Below the pieces are notes generated by a model. It had not been told where the DNA came from. It worked only from the letters and a program-made list of their open reading frames with translations, and searched no databases. Shown here piece by piece: positions 44,297 through 57,079 of a stretch of 64,000 nucleotides of DNA. This DNA is from Mytilisepta virgata (taxonomy: Eukaryota > Mollusca > Bivalvia > Mytilida > Mytilidae): assembly GCA_028015205.1 (NCBI GenBank), contig CM051521.1, positions 70,912,314-70,976,313 on the forward strand, written 5' to 3'. A program made the translations under genes and the position numbers. Position 1 is the first letter of the stretch. The number at the start of each line of letters is the position of its first letter.

Positions 44297-47280
44297 TTGT
44301 ATACATAATATAAATTAATTAACTTTCATATTTATATGATCTGAACATGTACGTCTGGCTTCAGTAGTATATGCTCTAACCGACTTCAGAGTATATTTTA
44401 GTCCAATAAAGACTGAGATCAAGTTAATAAATATTGAAACAGTTGCCATTTATCTTTAAATATTTAAGACATCATTATCCCCCCCCCCCCCCCCATCCCT
44501 TAATCGGAACGTGCCATAGAAAATGTTTTATAACACCTTTAATATAAAATCTTTTCTGTCTGAAAATTCAGATTTAATATTGTAGTAGAGTTTGTTTTAG
44601 GTACTAGTTTATAGACCGAACTTGCAGGCTTTAAACATGTGAACGTGTTCCTTATCAAGGGATTGAAACGTTGCATCCGCATATTTTTATATTGCAGTTT
44701 CAGTTTAGTAAATATTTATGAAAATATCTCCTTCGATGTTCACGTTATTAACCGGAAGTTCCAGTGCCATAACCATTTTATATTCATGATAGCTAGTGGT
44801 CAGTTTTGACCAATACATGTTAAAGTTCTAAAAATACATTGATTTCATAACTCTCACGTTTTCCCCGTTGTTTACTTTATATTGTCGGTCAACATGGTCA
44901 AGGTTTTCGGTTCTATTGTCTCTCCGAGTATAAATAAGGTGAGTTTTGGGTTCCGAATCAGTTGCAGATTAAGACGACCTGTAGCCAGGTCACTCGCTCC
45001 CTACGGAATTATAATAATTCTACCAGGAATACTCAGGAGCGACACGTCCCAGATCTCGACCTTACAAGGTATGTCCATTTCTTGTTCTGTTTAAAGGGAC
45101 CGTCTCAAGACACATAGGTGATCACTATCTCATATTTTTGTACTTATTTTGGAGACACAACGCGAAGCCGTATATCTGTATCCTCTTTTGGAATTTATAT
45201 ATAGTTTACTTTTTATAAGTAAGATAAAATATTTTTGAAGCTTTTGCTGAGGATTAAGACATTTTACATAATTTATATTTAACTTCTATAAGAAGGTGCT
45301 ATTTGACTTGTATTTTTTATATTGTTATATTTGATATAAAAGTCGTATTGAATTTACAATTGTTATTTAGTCAAATAAATATTTTGTTGTTAACTTTCTT
45401 AAGTTTTCATAGCCATTTCAACATATACATCAAGTGTATCCCTTATGGTCGAAACTTGGGTGAAGTACTAGCCACTACATGCCCAGAATGGGACACTGAG
45501 CTAGCCCCATCAGTTACAATATTATTTTAACCGCATCTTTCATATAATATGTCTTATTCCCCTGTTCATGCCTTCTATCGTTTCCTTAGTGGCATATATA
45601 CTGTTCTTAGTGCACTAAGACGGTCTTAGTAGTGTTTATACGTACAGCTTATTTTCATGTTAAATATAGTATTTCCTTACCAGACTTCGTGTCAAACATG
45701 ACAGCGAGCGACAATGTTTGTCAATCTTCCAAAATACCAATAAAAAACCAATATTTGATATATATTTTATTAAAATGGTGAAATAATAATGGCATATAAC
45801 AAAAAATGCAAGAAAATATTGACACACTTGTATATAATCTGATATATTTCGACCAGACTAACTTTCTGCCATTACAATAAACTGATAAACGAAGATGTTT
45901 GCCGATCTTCCTAAATACGACCAACAAACCATAAATTATGACAATTTTTTATTAAATTGGTGAAATAATTTTATAATGATACTAATACGACAAGAAAATA
46001 TTATCAAATATGTATATTCTAATATTTTGCCACCAGACTCTACCAGACTCTAGTCGTTCCCATGCAAACGTGTTTCTTCCACAAATATTAGATATGTGCC
46101 TGTTCTTGTCGACAATTAATAAGTTTATTTGGAAAAATTTCACCCATAGGGAACACAACACAAACATATATGAAATGGTTAATAACGATAACAATTACAC
46201 ATAGAGTACAGCAATAGAAAGCTAAATATAACAGATATCACGACTGATCCTTTGACCAACGTGGACCTCAATTTCGTAAAAAAAACCACAGCTGACAAAC
46301 GTTCGGTAGTCGGGTTTAAAATAAATTTCAATTTTTCGAGTGGATGATATTTTGAAAAGTTTTGAATTATTTTACTATTTCCGTAAACAGGAACTGTATA
46401 TGATAGTATTATATGATCTCTGCGTAAATAGAGTACTTCTTCGAGAATAATTTTTCGGGCAATTTGGTATGAAATAAGTTTCAACGTTAATTTCTTTTAA
46501 ATTACAGTATTTGCAGGTTCTCACCTCCCGAGGTATATTCTTATATCTCCGATTTCAATTTACTGTAAAAGTGGGAAAAGCTTACAGCTTTCATCATACG
46601 AGGAAATTTTTACTAAAGTTTTGTCGTAGTATATGTGACATTGCTTCTCTTACAAGAGGGTTTATTGGTTCTGAGTTCATTCTACAATAATAGAGAATTG
46701 CATGAATTTTAATAAATGAACTAAATGGTATCCTACCAAGTTCATACAATTAGCTGCTATATTACAAGCAGTTTTCTAAGACCTATCACAGATTTATAAA
46801 ATCTATTACGTATTTTTCAAAACAAAATTTATCTTCAAGTGACAGAATATCACAGACAGAACCTTTCTGTTTTTTTCTAGCAGGAGATCTTATAAAAGAC
46901 TGGTGCTTATCCATAAACCAAATTTAGTTATATAAACAACAGGCCTAATCAATACATCAAAAAGCATACAAGTGAGTAAGTTGATATTGACTAAAAGCCA
47001 CCTACACATTTTTTTGCATAAAATCTAGGCCAGGATGATCAAATTTTTATACAGACCTTCGTTATTTTCCAAGAATCATCCACTGGTGAAATATATCTAT
47101 ATTACTTACAGTGTCTTAGAACTGGACCTTAACGCAAAACTTAACACCCGGGACTTAACCTGAGTTATCCATGCATAAGATGTAGTCAGGGTGATCCAAG
47201 TATTATACGGACATTTGTTATTTTCCAAGACGCATCCACTGGTGAAATACCTATATGACTTACAGTGTCTTAGATCTGGA
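44297..47280. other. Intergenic stretch
   Basis: No gene is supported. A C-run lies at 44479-44496. A two-copy repeat of about 195 bp at 45710-46040 shares 'tgccgatcttcc', 'ttaaattggtgaaataat' and 'caagaaaatatt'. Short frames at 44882, 45303 and 46179 have no recognisable similarity. Confidence 0.5.
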
Positions 47281-47380
47281 CCTTTATAAGGTGGGACGGA
47301 CTGACGGACGAATAGACGAACGGACGGACTAAATGCTACATCCTCTCCACAACTCCGTTAGTCGAGGGGATAGTTACTAT
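46990..47380 (+). mobile_element. Short tandem-core element with ACGG and hairpin
   Basis: Two units share 'ttattttccaagaatcatcc'/'ttattttccaagacgcatcc', 'actggtgaaata' and 'acttacagtgtcttaga'. They are followed by 'gacggactgacggacg' (47294-47330) and a hairpin with outer stem ATCCTCTC/GAGGGGAT (47340-47371). Same architecture as 16390-17330 with an unrelated stem. Confidence 0.65.
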
Positions 47381-49000
47381 AATTTGAACACATACCCTTT
47401 TCCAAGGATTTAAATCTACTATAAATCCTTGCCTTTCCCAAACTTTTACAAAGCTAGTAGGGACTATAATACAATGTTTGTCTTATGTTGTTCATATATA
47501 GTTTTTAATTGTAATGCATGTAATGTTTTGGTCTTATCTTTGTTGTTCTCCGGAGTTTGTCAGTTGTTTCGATTTTTCCCTCCTTCGAATATCCCTTCGG
47601 TATTTCTTGACTTTACTTACTATAGAGACTAACAACTAGAGGCTCAAGTGTGTCCGATTTGGTATCCTGTATAATGAACCATACTGCATATTTAATTTTA
47701 TTTGTATATCAAGGCTTAACAAATACATTAATTACTGGCAAGGTTTGTAAATATTAGCCTTGTGCTTTCAGAGGAAATGAAACTGTGATTTCCCATACTA
47801 AGGCTTTAATGCAACATGTGTGTACCACAGCCACCATCAACAGAAAATGGGAAATCTCCATAGAGGCTAGGCTATCCCATTCATCCTATAAAGTTTGAAG
47901 AAATTTGGCATTGTAGTTTTAGTGAAGAAAATTTAACCAACCAGAATAAAGAATTGCCTGTGGTGGCCATGTTTTTCTTTAGAACGAACAAAATGACTAA
48001 ATATTATAAAGGACTTTCAATACATTATTCCTGCAAAGTTTGGTTAATACTGGCCTTCTATTTCTATAGGCTTCAATGTAATAATGTGCCACTGTAGCCA
48101 CCATGATTATCACCTAATCAATACCACATAAGGAGTCTTTATAAAGGGTCTCTCAATGTGACAGCATTATGGTTATTGCACAAGAAACTTCTACTCAAAC
48201 AAATCAATACATCATAAATTTGTAAATTAAACTCAAAAGGTGCCAAATTTGAACACACCAAAACACAACTTAGTAAAGTTGCCAAATTATCAATACCACA
48301 AAAATATCTCAATTTATATTTTAAAATTATCAGTGATATTAGGTAAGTTAGATTGACGGGAAACGCAATCAGCACAAAGATACAGCTTGTTCAGATACAA
48401 AGATAAGAATTAAAGAGAGTAGTAAATGCCGAAAAATATCATAACTATTTGAATTAAATATATACATGAATAATTTATTTTAAATATGAAAAGATCATCT
48501 TTTCTCATCAAGAAATACATTAAGTCAATTTTCTAAGAAAAAATTGCAGTAATATCTTTAGTCTTCTGTCTGCACGTCAGATAATCGATTTTTGTTTGCC
48601 ATCTTGAACAAAATGTTATTCCTGAAAATACAAAGAGTAATATATTAGAATATGCTAAATTTCACACAGATCTTACATTTGTACATAGAACATATTCAAC
48701 TGTGAGTTTAAATGAAAACAACAATAATAGTGTGGATTTTACCTTTTATACATAAATTTGACACCAGTATAATATTTAACTATAGGCTATTAGGGGCCTA
48801 TATCGATCAGCTGACACATCAGCTGAAACTTCATGCAAAACTGACAATCACAATGAAATCATTAATTATTTGGAGAGGTAAGTTGTTTACGAACCAGTCA
48901 CAAATATCAAATGCATATTCATGGCAAGAACATTACATCTAAAATGGGGATTGGGAAGGGAGAGCAGAAAGTTTGGTAGTGAGTGATAAGTTAGCTTTCT
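47381..49000. repeat. Mostly featureless, with one degenerate array
   Basis: 47740-48130 contains two units with 'gccaccatg', 'aaagtttgaagaaatttgg' and 'ggctttaatgcaa', an old core array. The rest shows no gene; frames at 48139 and 48712 are short and unrecognised. Confidence 0.5.
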
Positions 49001-49039
49001 ATAGTGTTTATGAGGTCTACTCTTGTCTACAGAAGGAGA

Positions 49040-51735
49040 TATTATTAAGATTCAAACATATCACACAAGATTGCTACATGTAGCCATATGTCCCCCGCTG
49101 CAAAGAACGGTCGAAGCCCAACAAGATATACAAAAAGATTATTATTGAAATGGCAGCACAGCATGGATGTCAACACATAATAAAAAAAAATCGCAGTATA
49201 ATACAAATAAAAATTTGCGTCCAAAAAGTGTTCCTGTAGTGTTGCACAAAAAACATTAAAGTCCCATAATTCCCGTTAAATTTTTAGAATCAAAATTGCA
49301 GTGCAAAAGGATCAAGTTCATATGGTGACTAACAGTCCTACAAAATTTTATTGAAATCTGATCAGCAGCCTCAGAGAAGTTGCAACCACAAAGTGTTCCT
49401 ATAGTGTCGAATGCAGAAAAAAAGTTAAAAGTCCCATAACTCCCGTAATATCAAAATGGCGGTGCAATAGGATCAAGTACAAAAGGTGATTAACAATCCT
49501 ACAAAATTTGAACAAAACCCGATCAGCGGTCTCAGAGGAGTTGCGTCCATAAATAACTGACGGAAGGACCAGAGGAGATTATTTTAAAACATTTTTTGTT
49601 TATATTTCTGTTGTTGTACATGTATCACTAAATAAATTGCAACTGGTCCGCCTAAGACAATCCCCAGATACACTTTCAAAAGGAGATCATCCTATCAAAG
49701 TTTGAACCCAACTTGCTTAACGATTTCACTTAAGATTATAAAAATATTTTACTCAATTTTCTACTTTTATTCATGGTAGCCTTATTGATTCCATGGTTCA
49801 GACCCTTAACAATATATATTTTCAATCTTAAAACAGAGAAAAGGGTTATTCTCTCAAAGTAGGGTCACAATAATCCAGTAGTTTAGGAATAGTTGTAGGA
49901 GATCTAAACAAGAGTGGACAAACTAAATGTCTCATCGGAGTACGCACATGGACACAGAATAAATTATCTGATACCTGACATTGTAACTCAAAGGGAAGTT
50001 ATGTCATGTGACATTTGTCTAAAACATCTGATGCACGTCACTCAAGCCTAAAACTATGTCCAAAGTCACCTTACAGATCTCAGACTGGTATGAACCCACA
50101 AAAATATATCTGTAGACCAAGCATGGTGGGTCTACATATTACATTTGCTAAGAAATGGACTTGTGAAAATATGATGCAAGTCATTCAAGCATGAAATCAA
50201 GTCAAGTTAATGTAACAGGTGTCAAACTGGTATGTACCTAACAAAAACAATCTATAGAACAAATATAGTGGGTCTAGGTAATATAGTTGCTGAGAAATGG
50301 ACTAAATCTTGAAAATGTAACACAAGTCACTCAAGCATGAAATCGTGGTCAAGGTCAGTCATCATGTTTTACACTGGCATGTACCAACTAAGAACTACAA
50401 TATATCCATAGACCAGGGCCTATGTATTACAGTTACAAAGAAATGGACTTTATATAACTACAGGCTCCCAAGAGACTGTATCACTCACCTGGACTATGTC
50501 CATCTTGACTGGCAGCCTGTAACATTGCTGTCAAGCCAATAGGCTCACTGGTTTCAAACAAGATCTTTGACGGATTTTTCCCATTAGGTCCTATGTTAAA
50601 CTATGTTTGGCTTTGGTGGCCATCTTGGATGATAGGCAGTGTCATAGGATATAATTTTGAAAGAGACCAACTAAGGACCATTGCTGCTAACTTTTGTTAC
50701 ATATGTCACAGTGGTTTTAAACAAGAAGATCTTTAAGTAAACTTCCCATAGGGTACTATGTTTAACAATGTTTGACTCTGGCAGCCATTTTGGATGGTGG
50801 GTAGGATCATCAGAAATAATTTTGGAAGAGAGCCACTTAAGGATTATTGCTGTCAGATTTTGTTCCAATTGGGCAAGCAGTTTCAGACAAGAACATCTTT
50901 CAGTAAATTCTCCATAGGGTCCTATGTTAAACTCTGTTCGACTCGGGCAGCCATCTTGGATGGTGGACAGGGTAATCAGATGCACTTCTGAAAGAGGACC
51001 ATTGCTGCCAAGTTTTGTTCCCATCGGCCAAGTGGTTTCAAACAAGAAGATCTTTAATTAAATTCCCCATAGGGTCCTGATGTCAGACTGGTATGTACCC
51101 AATAAGAACTACAATGTATCTATAGACCAAATATGGAGGGCTTGGGTATTACAGTTGCAAAGATATGTACTTGATCAAAAATGAAATACAAGTCACTCAA
51201 GCATAAAACTGAGGTCATGGTCAGTCAATGGGTGCCAGACTGGCATGTACCCAACAAGAACTATCTATACATCAAATATGGTGGGTCTAGGTATTACAGT
51301 TGCTGAGAAATGGATCTAATCATGAAAATGTGACACAAGTCACTCAAGCATGAAATTGAGGTAAAGGTCTGGAGAAAGGTGTCAGACTGGCATGTATGTA
51401 CCCACTAAGAACTTTAATGTATCCATAGACCAAATATGGATTACAGTTGCAATATGGACTTAATCTAAAATTGTAACACAAGTCACTCAGGCATGAAATT
51501 GAGGTCAAGGTCAGTCATCAGATGTCAAACTGGCATGTACCAAACAAGAACTATCTGTAGGCCAAATATGGTTGGTCTAGGTATTACAGTTGCTGAAAAA
51601 TGGATCTAATCATGAAAATGTGACAAGTCACTCAAGCATGAAATTGAGGTAAAGGTCTGGAGAAAGGTGTCAGACTGGCATTTACCCACTATCATAAAAC
51701 ACCAAATATGGTGGGTATAGGTATTACAGATGGCT
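49040..51735. repeat. Long composite core array
   Basis: 49200-49560 has two units ('aagtcccataactcccgtaa', 'gatcagcggtctcagagg'). 49970-50545 and 51080-51735 have repeated units of about 150-170 bp ('gtcactcaagcatgaaattg', 'gtcagactggcatgtaccca', 'accaaatatggtgggtctag', 'attacagttgctgagaaatg'). 50550-51080 has the 'gggtcctatgttaaactatg' family. The array resumes at 53279 after an AT-rich insertion. Confidence 0.75.
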
Positions 51736-53278
51736 GAGCGTGTAATGCACCAACCACACTCACACGATTCGGATGTTACATGCACACGATTCCCACGTTA
51801 CACGCAAACCACAAGATGCACATTACAAGAAACACAATTTCCGATCGTGCGATTTATAAAAATTGTGTTTGTAAGATGCGAACAGAATATAACAAAACGA
51901 ATTATTATAATTAAATTTATGCCGGATATGAATAGCAATGAAATACTGAAAATGCATTTGATTTTAAATAAATAAGTATGATGAAAGGAAGCCGGTTTTC
52001 AACGGTCCGCATTTAACTTTTTTCATAAATAAAAATTATTTGCATATTCAATTTTTTTTAATGGGAAATTTATCAAACTATAACAGAACTGTGAAATTAT
52101 ATTTTTAATGTATTAAAAATCAATAAACCTTTTCATGTTGTTATTACCTAATTAGCTATGGCATATTAACCATTGATATGATAAGAATAAAGTTGGCAGT
52201 AAAATAAACAATACTTTATGGCTTCTTTCAAACAAAGACACCATGTCATAGGGGTGTGTTCCACGAACGACTACTAGGCTACTTATTTACTTGTACAATT
52301 ATCTCAAATATACAATGCTAAATGGTTTAATTATAAGTTAAATTGTAAAAATATTGTATTTATTATTTATAATACATGTATAATATATAACATAAAATAT
52401 TAACTGTTAATTTATATTAATATATAGTTGATATCAATATAATTTATTATTATTTATTCATTCAAATTATAATTAAACCATAAGTGAATAAAAATATTTA
52501 ATATTCTCTATGTAAAATATTTGTACATAAAAGTATATTTATAATATAAATTAAAGTTTATCTGAAAATTTAACTCTAAATTTATAAATACAAAAAATCA
52601 CAAATCTTTAGAGGCATGAATGAATGAATGAATGAAGATTTCTTAGGTAAATTAACAGATAAATAGACATTTTATCTTCATAGGACCTCTTAATCCCTTG
52701 TCTAATTAGATGTTGTTTTAGCCCGAACACACAATTACTTATGTAAAAGATGTATTATAAAAATATAAATTGGTAAATGATATTTGTCAAAGGATTGAAA
52801 ACGTCAGAATATTTTAAGAGTAATTTAAAATAGTTTTTTTACCGACAAGTTGGTTAAAGTTTAAATTTATGTTTAATTTGCAAATGTTGTGTGCAAGTTG
52901 TACCATCGTTTAATTTAGGGAACATTTTATTTAATTTATTCTTAACAAACCAAATAAATAGAATAATTTAAATTAGTAATAGAAGAAAAAAAATAGAATC
53001 TGTTGTGGGATTATTAATATCAATATTTTCAAATATTTGACACTGATGAAGGTTCGGTCTAACAATAAAAATTGGAGTTCGAAATTTGCTCGGATTTGAA
53101 TTCACACGTTTTAATATCTGTTTCAACCAATGAAATCTCATACACGTTACAAGATTCAAATCGTAAGTTTATTACCACATGCACACGATTCGCACATTGC
53201 ATGCACACGATTCACACATTACACGCACACGATCCACGTTTCGCACGATGTTTTTGGTGATTTACACTTTCAACAAGT
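51736..53278. other. AT-rich insertion flanked by a 23-bp minisatellite
   Basis: The core array breaks off in 'gtattacagatggctgag' and resumes with 'tacagttgcaaagaaatgga'. Between them, copies of 'cacacgattcacacattaca' occur at both ends in the same orientation (51765-51810 and 53180-53240), enclosing about 1.3 kb of very AT-rich DNA. No coding sequence and no clear terminal inverted repeats. Confidence 0.6.
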
Positions 53279-53640
53279 GTACAGTTGCAAAGAAATGGAC
53301 TAAACCTAATATGTGACACAAGTCACTCAAGCACGAGATTGAAGTCAAGGTCCAGAGACAGATGTCAGACTGGCATGTACCCACTAAGAACTATCAATAG
53401 ACCAAATATGGTTTGCCTAGGTACATGTATTACAGTTACTGAGAAATGGACGTAATCACGTAATTTGGATGCAGATTTTCCAAATGTTTATAAAGTCAAT
53501 GAACCATGAAAACGAGGTCATGGTCACAAGATAAGTATACTGTGGCAAAGTTTATATAATGTATCTGATGTAGATGTTGCTTGTGAAATGTTATTAAGGT
53601 TTTGAAAAAGATTATGCCACCGCTGCCACCAAAATTAGGG
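53279..53640. repeat. Core array, continuation
   Basis: Two units of the 51080-51735 family ('gtcactcaagcacgagattg', 'gtcagactggcatgtaccca') and a more divergent end. Non-coding. Confidence 0.7.
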
Positions 53641-53668
53641 AATGTATGACGTTTCTGCCAGTCTGCCA

Positions 53669-54621
53669 GCGGACGTTTTGGAGTGGGACATTTCGGCCTA
53701 GGACATTTCGGACAACGGACATTTCGGCCGAATTTTATATTTTCAAATATATAATCTAAATATCTAAAAACAAAATTAGTAATTCTTATATATATTTTTT
53801 TATTGTTTTGCTTAAACTTTTAATAAAAATTATAAAAAAATGAAAATAATTAATTTTATTGTTGTGTGATTTTCATTATCATTTTTGAATCCAATTGATA
53901 TTTAAAAATTAGATAATTAGAGGAATGAATTAATAATTTTAACTACAAAATTTCTCAAAGCTGATAATTATTTTATTAATCAACATGAACAGATTAAGGT
54001 AATTAATATAAATAAATTAAATGGCCAAAACAAAAGAGGCAAACATCAAAAGCAATCATCACCTTATATCTTATGGCTGTTATTTTTTTCTTTTAAAACT
54101 TTACTCATACTTTGTATGGCTTCTTTTGCATAAATATATACAAGCTCATCAAAAGTACATAATCAACATGGAAAGGGCATTTAACATTCAGTTTTCAAAA
54201 TCGGTTTTATAGTACATGCAGTAGCAGTATGGAAATTATTGCTACTAAGCGAGGAGGGCAAAAGTTCTGCTTTGATGGTTATATGTATACAAAGGAAAAT
54301 GAGTATAAGAAATCTGACAGAATTGTCTGGAGATGAGTTAAAAGAGATGACACTCTACCATGTCCAGCAATTCTCGATTAACTACATTGATTAAATGTTA
54401 AGAATGAAACTGTCTTTTTTTTAATCGAATTTATTTAATAAATAGTTGGCCGAAACATCCTAGGTAACACAATCCAAACTTCATAAAAAAAAAAAATTGT
54501 CCGAAATGTCCTAGGTATCACAATATACACTTCATAAAAAAAATTGGCCGAAACGTCCGCTTTGGGAAATAAAATTGGCCGAAAACGTCCGTGTCCGAAA
54601 TGTCCTGACCGAAACATCCGC
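53669..54621 (+). mobile_element. Mutator-like relic with repeated-motif termini and a FLYWCH finger
   Basis: The left end carries four copies of a GGACATTTCGGCC-like motif. The right end carries at least six inverted copies (GGCCGAAACGTCC, GTCCGAAATGTCC). Both ends start GCGGA(C/T)GTTT(T/C)GG. Inside, at 54231-54350, the plus strand reads TKRGGQKFCFDGYMYTKEN, DRIVWR, stop, VKRDDTLPCPA. That is a FLYWCH-type zinc finger whose cysteine after WR is now TGA. FLYWCH fingers are found at the N-terminus of many Mutator-like transposases. No catalytic domain remains, and the 9-base flanks do not match, so the family call is tentative. Confidence 0.6.
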
Positions 54622-55463
54622 GCACCCAATTAGCAGCACACTGGAAGAATACTGGGATCATCAATGAATAATTGTACTTTTATTGTGTAAGTAATTTCAT
54701 TATTGAGAACAAATTTAAATATTTTTGGCTGAGTTTCAAGTTGAATATATAGCAATGTCAGTAAACACTAGGAGCGACACTGGGCGGAAACCACAGTTTG
54801 TTTACAGTATACTGGTCCCAAAATAGGCTGGAAAAGGTTGTAAAGAAGCGGAATCCAGTTTTCAAATAACTTCCCCTAAAACAGCTCCACCTGGCGTTTA
54901 CTGACATTGCTACAATATATATAAAATATACTGTTTCAAGGCCCGATCTCTGGGACAATTTGGTAAGAAGACCATAAAAGGGCTTTTAGTAATGACAACA
55001 TCAGTCCATGTCCTGACCATTGAACAAAATTGTGTAAGTAGTAACGTGATTGGTTTACAACTTGTATCATATATTATTTTGAAATAATAATAAAAAATCC
55101 TGCCTGTAACAAAAGCATTCACTATCATGAATAATTATCAATTTTTAATGCATTTTTTCTCTGTATATTTGACAATGATGAAATATTTTACCCTTGGAAT
55201 GTAAATGACTCTGGTTTATAGGAAATTACATGTTTTTATGCTGGAAGTTTGTGAAGGTGATGCTTTAATTTATTTTTATCTTGTTCATATCATGTCTACA
55301 GGGTAAATATTGTTTAATTGCCTTATTCATAACACATTTGAAAGAAGACAGTCAGATAAACAATGGTAAATGATGTTGATAATATACCCGAATTATACAT
55401 TTTCATGAGTATTTAATCAAATATTAGCAAAGATACTTAATCTATTACCTTATGTATTTCTCT
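54622..55463. other. 3' flank of the LMTK-like gene
   Basis: No other gene. On the minus strand a candidate AATAAA lies at plus positions 55269-55274, about 190 bases past the stop codon. An inverted pair 'agcaatgtcagtaaac' (54753) / 'gtttactgacattgct' (54896) bounds about 160 bp and may be a small MITE. Confidence 0.45.
54753..54911. mobile_element. Possible ~160-bp MITE
   Basis: The segment begins 'tagcaatgtcagtaaacac' and ends with the reverse complement 'tttactgacattgcta', with 'ccaggtggagc'/'gacactgggcgg' style divergence inside. The stem of about 16 bases is clear by eye. Flanks 'aatata' occur on both sides and could be a target duplication. No coding content. Confidence 0.5.
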
Positions 55464-56934
55464 TCATAAATCCCAATCTTCTGAAAGATAATACTGATAA
55501 GTACAAGTAGGCGAGGATGGCTCATCCATGTCAATGTCATGAGAAAAAGAATAGAATGACCTAGTCTTATTAATGGGATCATCTGATAGACTATTAGAAA
55601 GAATATTTTTAACATAAGCCTGAGCTGCAGCACCAGAATTCAACTTGTTTTCAGTTAAACTGGAATTTAGGTTCTGTTTAGATTCATTGTTTATTGAACT
55701 ATCTTGAAATGAATCATGTTCCATTGTCCAGTCAGGGAAGTGAATGGACCGTTGTGGTGACACTTCACTAGCTTTTACATTTCCGATAAGTTCGTCCCCA
55801 GTGTAATCATCCCATTCAAAACTACAAGTATCAGAAATACTAAAATCCTCGGAAACCTTTGATGGTATTTCTTCAGTTTGTACTTCACAATCTGATAATA
55901 ACTCATCTTCAAGTATTGTATCGAGGCTACGAGTTGATGTATATTTAGATGCTGGCATTGACATGCCCTTGGACATATAAAGTTCTATTGTATCAATATT
56001 ATCTGTCTCATTATTATGCTCATCTAAAGGTAAAATATTTGTCAAAGTTAATTTCAGTTCTTTTAATTTTTCTAACTCATTTTCATCCATGTCAAGCGAT
56101 ATGTCATTGTCAGTACTAGATTTTAGATTGTCACTACATATTACTTTATTGTCACTACTTGGGATTTCAATAACAATATTAGGTATTTCATTGTCACTAC
56201 AAGCTTTTTTATTTACACAAGTAGGTATTCCATTGTCATTATTAGGTATTGCATTCCAAGTCTGACAATCATTACTATCAATGCTGTAAATTTCTTTTTT
56301 ACCTCTATCATTGCCACTTTTCATTTTGGTTTCTAATTTGTTATGATTTTTGTGTACACAATCTATTTTCTTGGCTTTTTCGTTTCCTAATTGTTCCACT
56401 GTCTGTTTACATTCACAGCATTTCTCTGACTTATCAACACCACAAACACATGATGATTCATGCAAACACTTTTCATTAATAATGTTTTCTGGTTTATCAA
56501 ATATATTCTGGCCATTAGATACAACAGGTGTGCTTGTAAACTGGTGTGCCATGGGTCTTTGATGAGTTGGTGTATTAATACATACTGACACTGCTGGTGG
56601 TTCTATTTCTAAAGAACTCTCATCAGACTGATTAGCTAGAGACTTTAACTTAAAATCTGACAGTTTCAGACATATATCACTTGCATGACCTTCACTATAA
56701 CTCTCATCAGATTCATTAGATAATGAGTTTGACAGTTTCAGACCTATATCACTAGCATGAACTTCTACTTTGACAACCCTAGGCTCCCTTGTTGACATTT
56801 TAGTCCACTTCCTTTCAAATTCTTCTTCATCAGCAGCATCTTTCTCTGCCTGGATCTTTCTTAATTTTGAAAATATATATTTAATATCAAAACGTGATTC
56901 TGGTTTCTGCCAACATGTTTGCATTATTTGGTAC
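55464..56934 (-). CDS. LMTK/AATK-like kinase gene, 3'-terminal coding exon (partial gene)
   Basis: The exon starts after a splice acceptor (ttaacag|G at 56935) and reads YQIMQTCWQKPESRFDIKYI. That is the last helix of a tyrosine-kinase domain with the CW...P..R signature, followed by EEEFERKWTKM, which resembles the segment just after the kinase domain in lemur tyrosine kinases. A ~480-residue acidic, Ser/Asn-rich tail follows. It includes CSFEWDDYTGDE (about 369-380 of the frame from ATG 56924), like the FEWDD block near the LMTK C-terminus, and ends SEDWDL-stop at 55464. LMTKs are membrane-anchored kinases of endosomal traffic and neurites. A HASDI(G/C)LKLS block is duplicated at residues about 57-90. 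Upstream kinase exons were not found in the window. Confidence 0.78.
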
Positions 56935-57079
56935 CTGTTAATACATAAAAGAACTGTCAGTTAATGTCAGATATAGAAATACATTTTTTTTATGCAAATT
57001 TGTTTAGAAAACCATGTAAAAATAATATCCATGATTAATATTACAGCAGACACAGAAGATGCACATTCTATTAAAATGA

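Noticed and set aside
44882..45094. 70-codon plus-strand frame MSVNMVKVFGS...
   Set aside because: No recognisable domain, and no splice partner could be found; a GGTGAGTT donor-like site is not enough.
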